Assembly (NCBI GenBank): GCA_004556395.1
Contig: SFHK01000023.1
Coordinates: 1-31,855 of the forward strand
DNA: 31,855 nucleotides
Reading direction: 5' to 3'
Source: Clostridiales bacterium
Lineage (GTDB): Bacteria > Bacillota > Clostridia > Christensenellales > Aristaeellaceae
Shown: positions 30,265 through 31,855 of the stretch, one piece after another
Numbering within the stretch: the stretch's first letter is position 1
How the letters are laid out: each line of letters starts with the position of its first letter
Position numbers and translations under genes: made by a program
Notes under the pieces: model-generated
Told to the model about the DNA's origin: nothing
What the model saw: the letters and a program-made list of their open reading frames with translations, nothing else
Databases searched by the model: none

Positions 30265-30293
30265 TTGCCCTTCCGGTGACTTTATGTTATAAT
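30265..30293 (+). promoter_or_regulatory. promoter of the methyltransferase gene
   Basis: TTGCCC (30265-30270) and TATAAT (30288-30293) are 17 bases apart, 27 bases before ATG 30320. It is divergent from the tig promoters. Confidence 0.85.
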
Positions 30294-30319
30294 TTCGCGC
30301 AACAGGGAGGGAAATGTCC

Positions 30320-31537
30320 ATGAAACGATTTTCCGAAGCCATTCAAAGCAAAATTCTTCTGTTTGACGGCAGCATGGGCGCGCTGCTTTCGCGCATGGGA
30401 CACGTCACGCCGTGCCCGGACGAGCTGGCCGTCACCCGGCCGGACGTGATCCGCTCCGTCCATCAGGGCTATCTGGACGCGGGCGCAGACGTGCTTTTAA
30501 GCGACACCTTCGGCGCGACGGAAATGACGCTTGCCCACAAAAAGCGCGCGGGCATGGGCGAAACAATCACGGCCACCGCCGTGCGCCTTGCGCGCGAGGT
30601 CGCGGGCAGCCGCGCGCTCGTGGCCGTCGATATGGGGCCGACCAGCGCGTTTCTGTATCCCACCGGCGAAGCCATGCCGGCGGACTTCTATAAAACCTTT
30701 TTCGATCAGGCGCGCTGCGCGAAGGAAAACGGCGCGGACTTCGCCATGATCGAAACGCAGACCGACATCGGCGAAGCGCGCCTTGCCTGTCTGGCCGCGC
30801 GCGCCGCGGGTCTCGAAGCCGCCGTCAGCTTCACCTTCGGCCGAAATACCGGACGCACGCTCACCGGCTCCCCCGCGGAATGCTGCGCCGCGGCGCTGGA
30901 AGCCGCGGGCGCGGCGGCGCTGGGGCTGAACTGCTCGCCCAGCCCGGAGGACATGATCGGCCTTTTGCGCGCCATGCGGCGCGTGTCCGCCCTGCCGGTC
31001 GTCGTGCAGCCCAACGCGGGCATGCCCGAGACCGCGCCCGACGGCAGCACGTTTTATCCCTACTCGCCCGAAAAGATGCGCGAATGCGCCCGCGCGCTGC
31101 TGGAAGCCGGCGCGTCCGCCATCGGCGGCTGCTGCGGCACGACCTTCGACCATATCCGCGCGCTGAAGCCCCTCACCGGCGGTCCCGTGCCCGCGCCCGC
31201 GTGGGACGGACAGGCGCGTCTGTGCTCCCGCCGCGACTGTGCGACGGTCACGGAAGCGCTGGAAGCCGTCGCCGACCTCTCCGACCCCGAGGATGCCTAC
31301 GACCTCGAGGGCGACGAGACTGCCGTGCGCCTTGACCTGCGCGGCCTTGCGCCCGATGAAGCCGCCGTGCGCACGCTGGACGCGAGCGCCGCTACGCGCC
31401 TGCCGCTCATCCTGCGCGCCGACGACGCCGATGCCCTGCGCGCCGCGCTCCTCGCCTGCCCCGGCCGCCCCGCCGCCGACGCGCCCGCCGACCTCCGTCC
31501 CATCATAGACGAATTCGGCGCGTTCCCCGTAGCCTGA
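30320..31537 (+). CDS. homocysteine S-methyltransferase family protein (MetH N-terminal-like)
   Basis: A protein of 405 residues. FDGSMGALLSRMG is the entry of the homocysteine-binding domain. Zinc ligands are Cys205 (LNCSPS) and Cys271/Cys272 (GGCCGTT). MetH and BHMT-type enzymes transfer a methyl group to homocysteine; a cobalamin or folate partner is not in the gene. After about residue 300, a further stretch ending in LRPIIDEFGAFPVA resembles the beginning of a pterin-binding domain cut short, so the protein may be a truncated relative of a longer enzyme. ATG 30320 follows GGGAGGG at 8 bases; ATG 30314 is too close to it. Confidence 0.88.
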   Translation: MKRFSEAIQSKILLFDGSMGALLSRMGHVTPCPDELAVTRPDVIRSVHQGYLDAGADVLLSDTFGATEMTLAHKKRAGMGETITATAVRLAREVAGSRALVAVDMGPTSAFLYPTGEAMPADFYKTFFDQARCAKENGADFAMIETQTDIGEARLACLAARAAGLEAAVSFTFGRNTGRTLTGSPAECCAAALEAAGAAALGLNCSPSPEDMIGLLRAMRRVSALPVVVQPNAGMPETAPDGSTFYPYSPEKMRECARALLEAGASAIGGCCGTTFDHIRALKPLTGGPVPAPAWDGQARLCSRRDCATVTEALEAVADLSDPEDAYDLEGDETAVRLDLRGLAPDEAAVRTLDASAATRLPLILRADDADALRAALLACPGRPAADAPADLRPIIDEFGAFPVA

Positions 31538-31855
31538 CTCCTCCGCGCCGCCATCCCGGCCATCCCGCCGCCGACGCGCCCGCCGGCCTTCGCCCCATCA
31601 TAGACGAATTCGGCGCGCTCCCCATAGCCCGCCCCCTCCACACCGCCAGCCATTTCACCTGCGCGCTCAACACGCCGACCTTCGCCCCATCATAGACGAA
31701 TTCGGCGCGTTCCCCGTAGCCTGCCCCCCTTCGCGCCGCCATCCCTCCAAAGCCAGCGGCGCGTTTTCACCTGCGCGCTCGACACGCCGACCTTCGCCCC
31801 ATCATAGACGAATTCAGCGCGCTCCCCATAGCCCGCCCCCTTCGCGCCGCCAGCC
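31462..31855 (+). repeat. 3'-tail copies of the methyltransferase gene
   Basis: The motif CATCATAGACGAATTCGGCG, from the gene's last codons, occurs at 31501 (in the gene) and again at 31596, 31688 and 31800 (the last with CAGCG). Copy two also repeats about 40 bases upstream (CGCCGCCGACGCGCCCGCC). Spacings are 95, 92 and 112 bases, not multiples of three. No gene is seen in 31538-31855, and the array runs to the window's end. Confidence 0.85.

Overview
The window looks like part of a GC-rich Clostridia (Firmicutes) chromosome, possibly a gut Oscillospirales- or Christensenellales-type organism; that placement is an inference. The support is a Firmicutes-type 16S 5' end, strong AGGAGG ribosome binding sites, near-consensus TTGACA-17-TATAAT promoters, a BspA-type leucine-rich repeat protein, an RsfA-like regulator and the clostridial order tig-clpP-clpX. 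There is no prophage, IS element, integrase, tRNA or CRISPR array that I can see.

Layout. 1-290: start of a 16S rRNA gene leaving the window on the minus strand, with leader and promoter. 290-5433: a solute-binding-like protein (+), a small secreted protein, a MalT/LuxR-type ATPase regulator and an RsfA-like regulator (all -). 5527-7461: a promoter, a 166-bp imperfect palindrome, a DUF1858-like protein and a hypothetical protein ending in an ADGPT motif (+). 7502-11311: a PHP-domain hydrolase (-), a secreted LRR protein (+) and a beta-helix protein (-). 11498-16503: a three-gene ABC importer operon (binding protein, fused double permease, ATPase with a large insertion), transcribed leftward. 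16684-17020: a compact locus with every hallmark of a type I toxin-antitoxin pair. 17181-20504: rpsT, a cysteine synthase and a DEAD-box helicase (+). 20505-21290: decayed tandem repeats copied from the 3' ends of the two flanking convergent genes. 21293-24783: a HAD phosphatase (-), an M50 protease and scpA (+), and an unrecognised protein (-). 24888-25731: rplM-rpsI (-). 25934-26613: a P-loop NTPase with a small membrane protein (-). 26892-30171: tig, clpP and clpX (-). 30320-31537: a homocysteine methyltransferase-like protein (+), followed by four spaced copies of its own 3' end.

How the parts work together. Much of the window is housekeeping: translation (16S, S20, S9, L13), protein quality control (trigger factor, ClpXP), chromosome condensation (ScpA) and sulfur amino acid metabolism (cysteine synthase, homocysteine methyltransferase). 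The ABC operon is a complete importer of unknown substrate with its own promoter and possible operators. The LuxR-type and RsfA-like genes each have their own signals and no evident target here.

Two observations stand out. First, 16684-17020 encodes a 34-residue hydrophobic/lysine-tailed peptide. Its SD can be sequestered, a 25-codon ORF overlaps its start, and a convergent antisense RNA has a perfect promoter and terminator. This reads as a TxpA/BsrG-like type I toxin-antitoxin module with a hok/mok-like twist. Second, four genes (cysteine synthase, helicase, HAD phosphatase, methyltransferase) each carry one or more diverged copies of their own 3' coding tail just beyond the stop codon. I know of no named element that explains this recurrent 3'-tail duplication.
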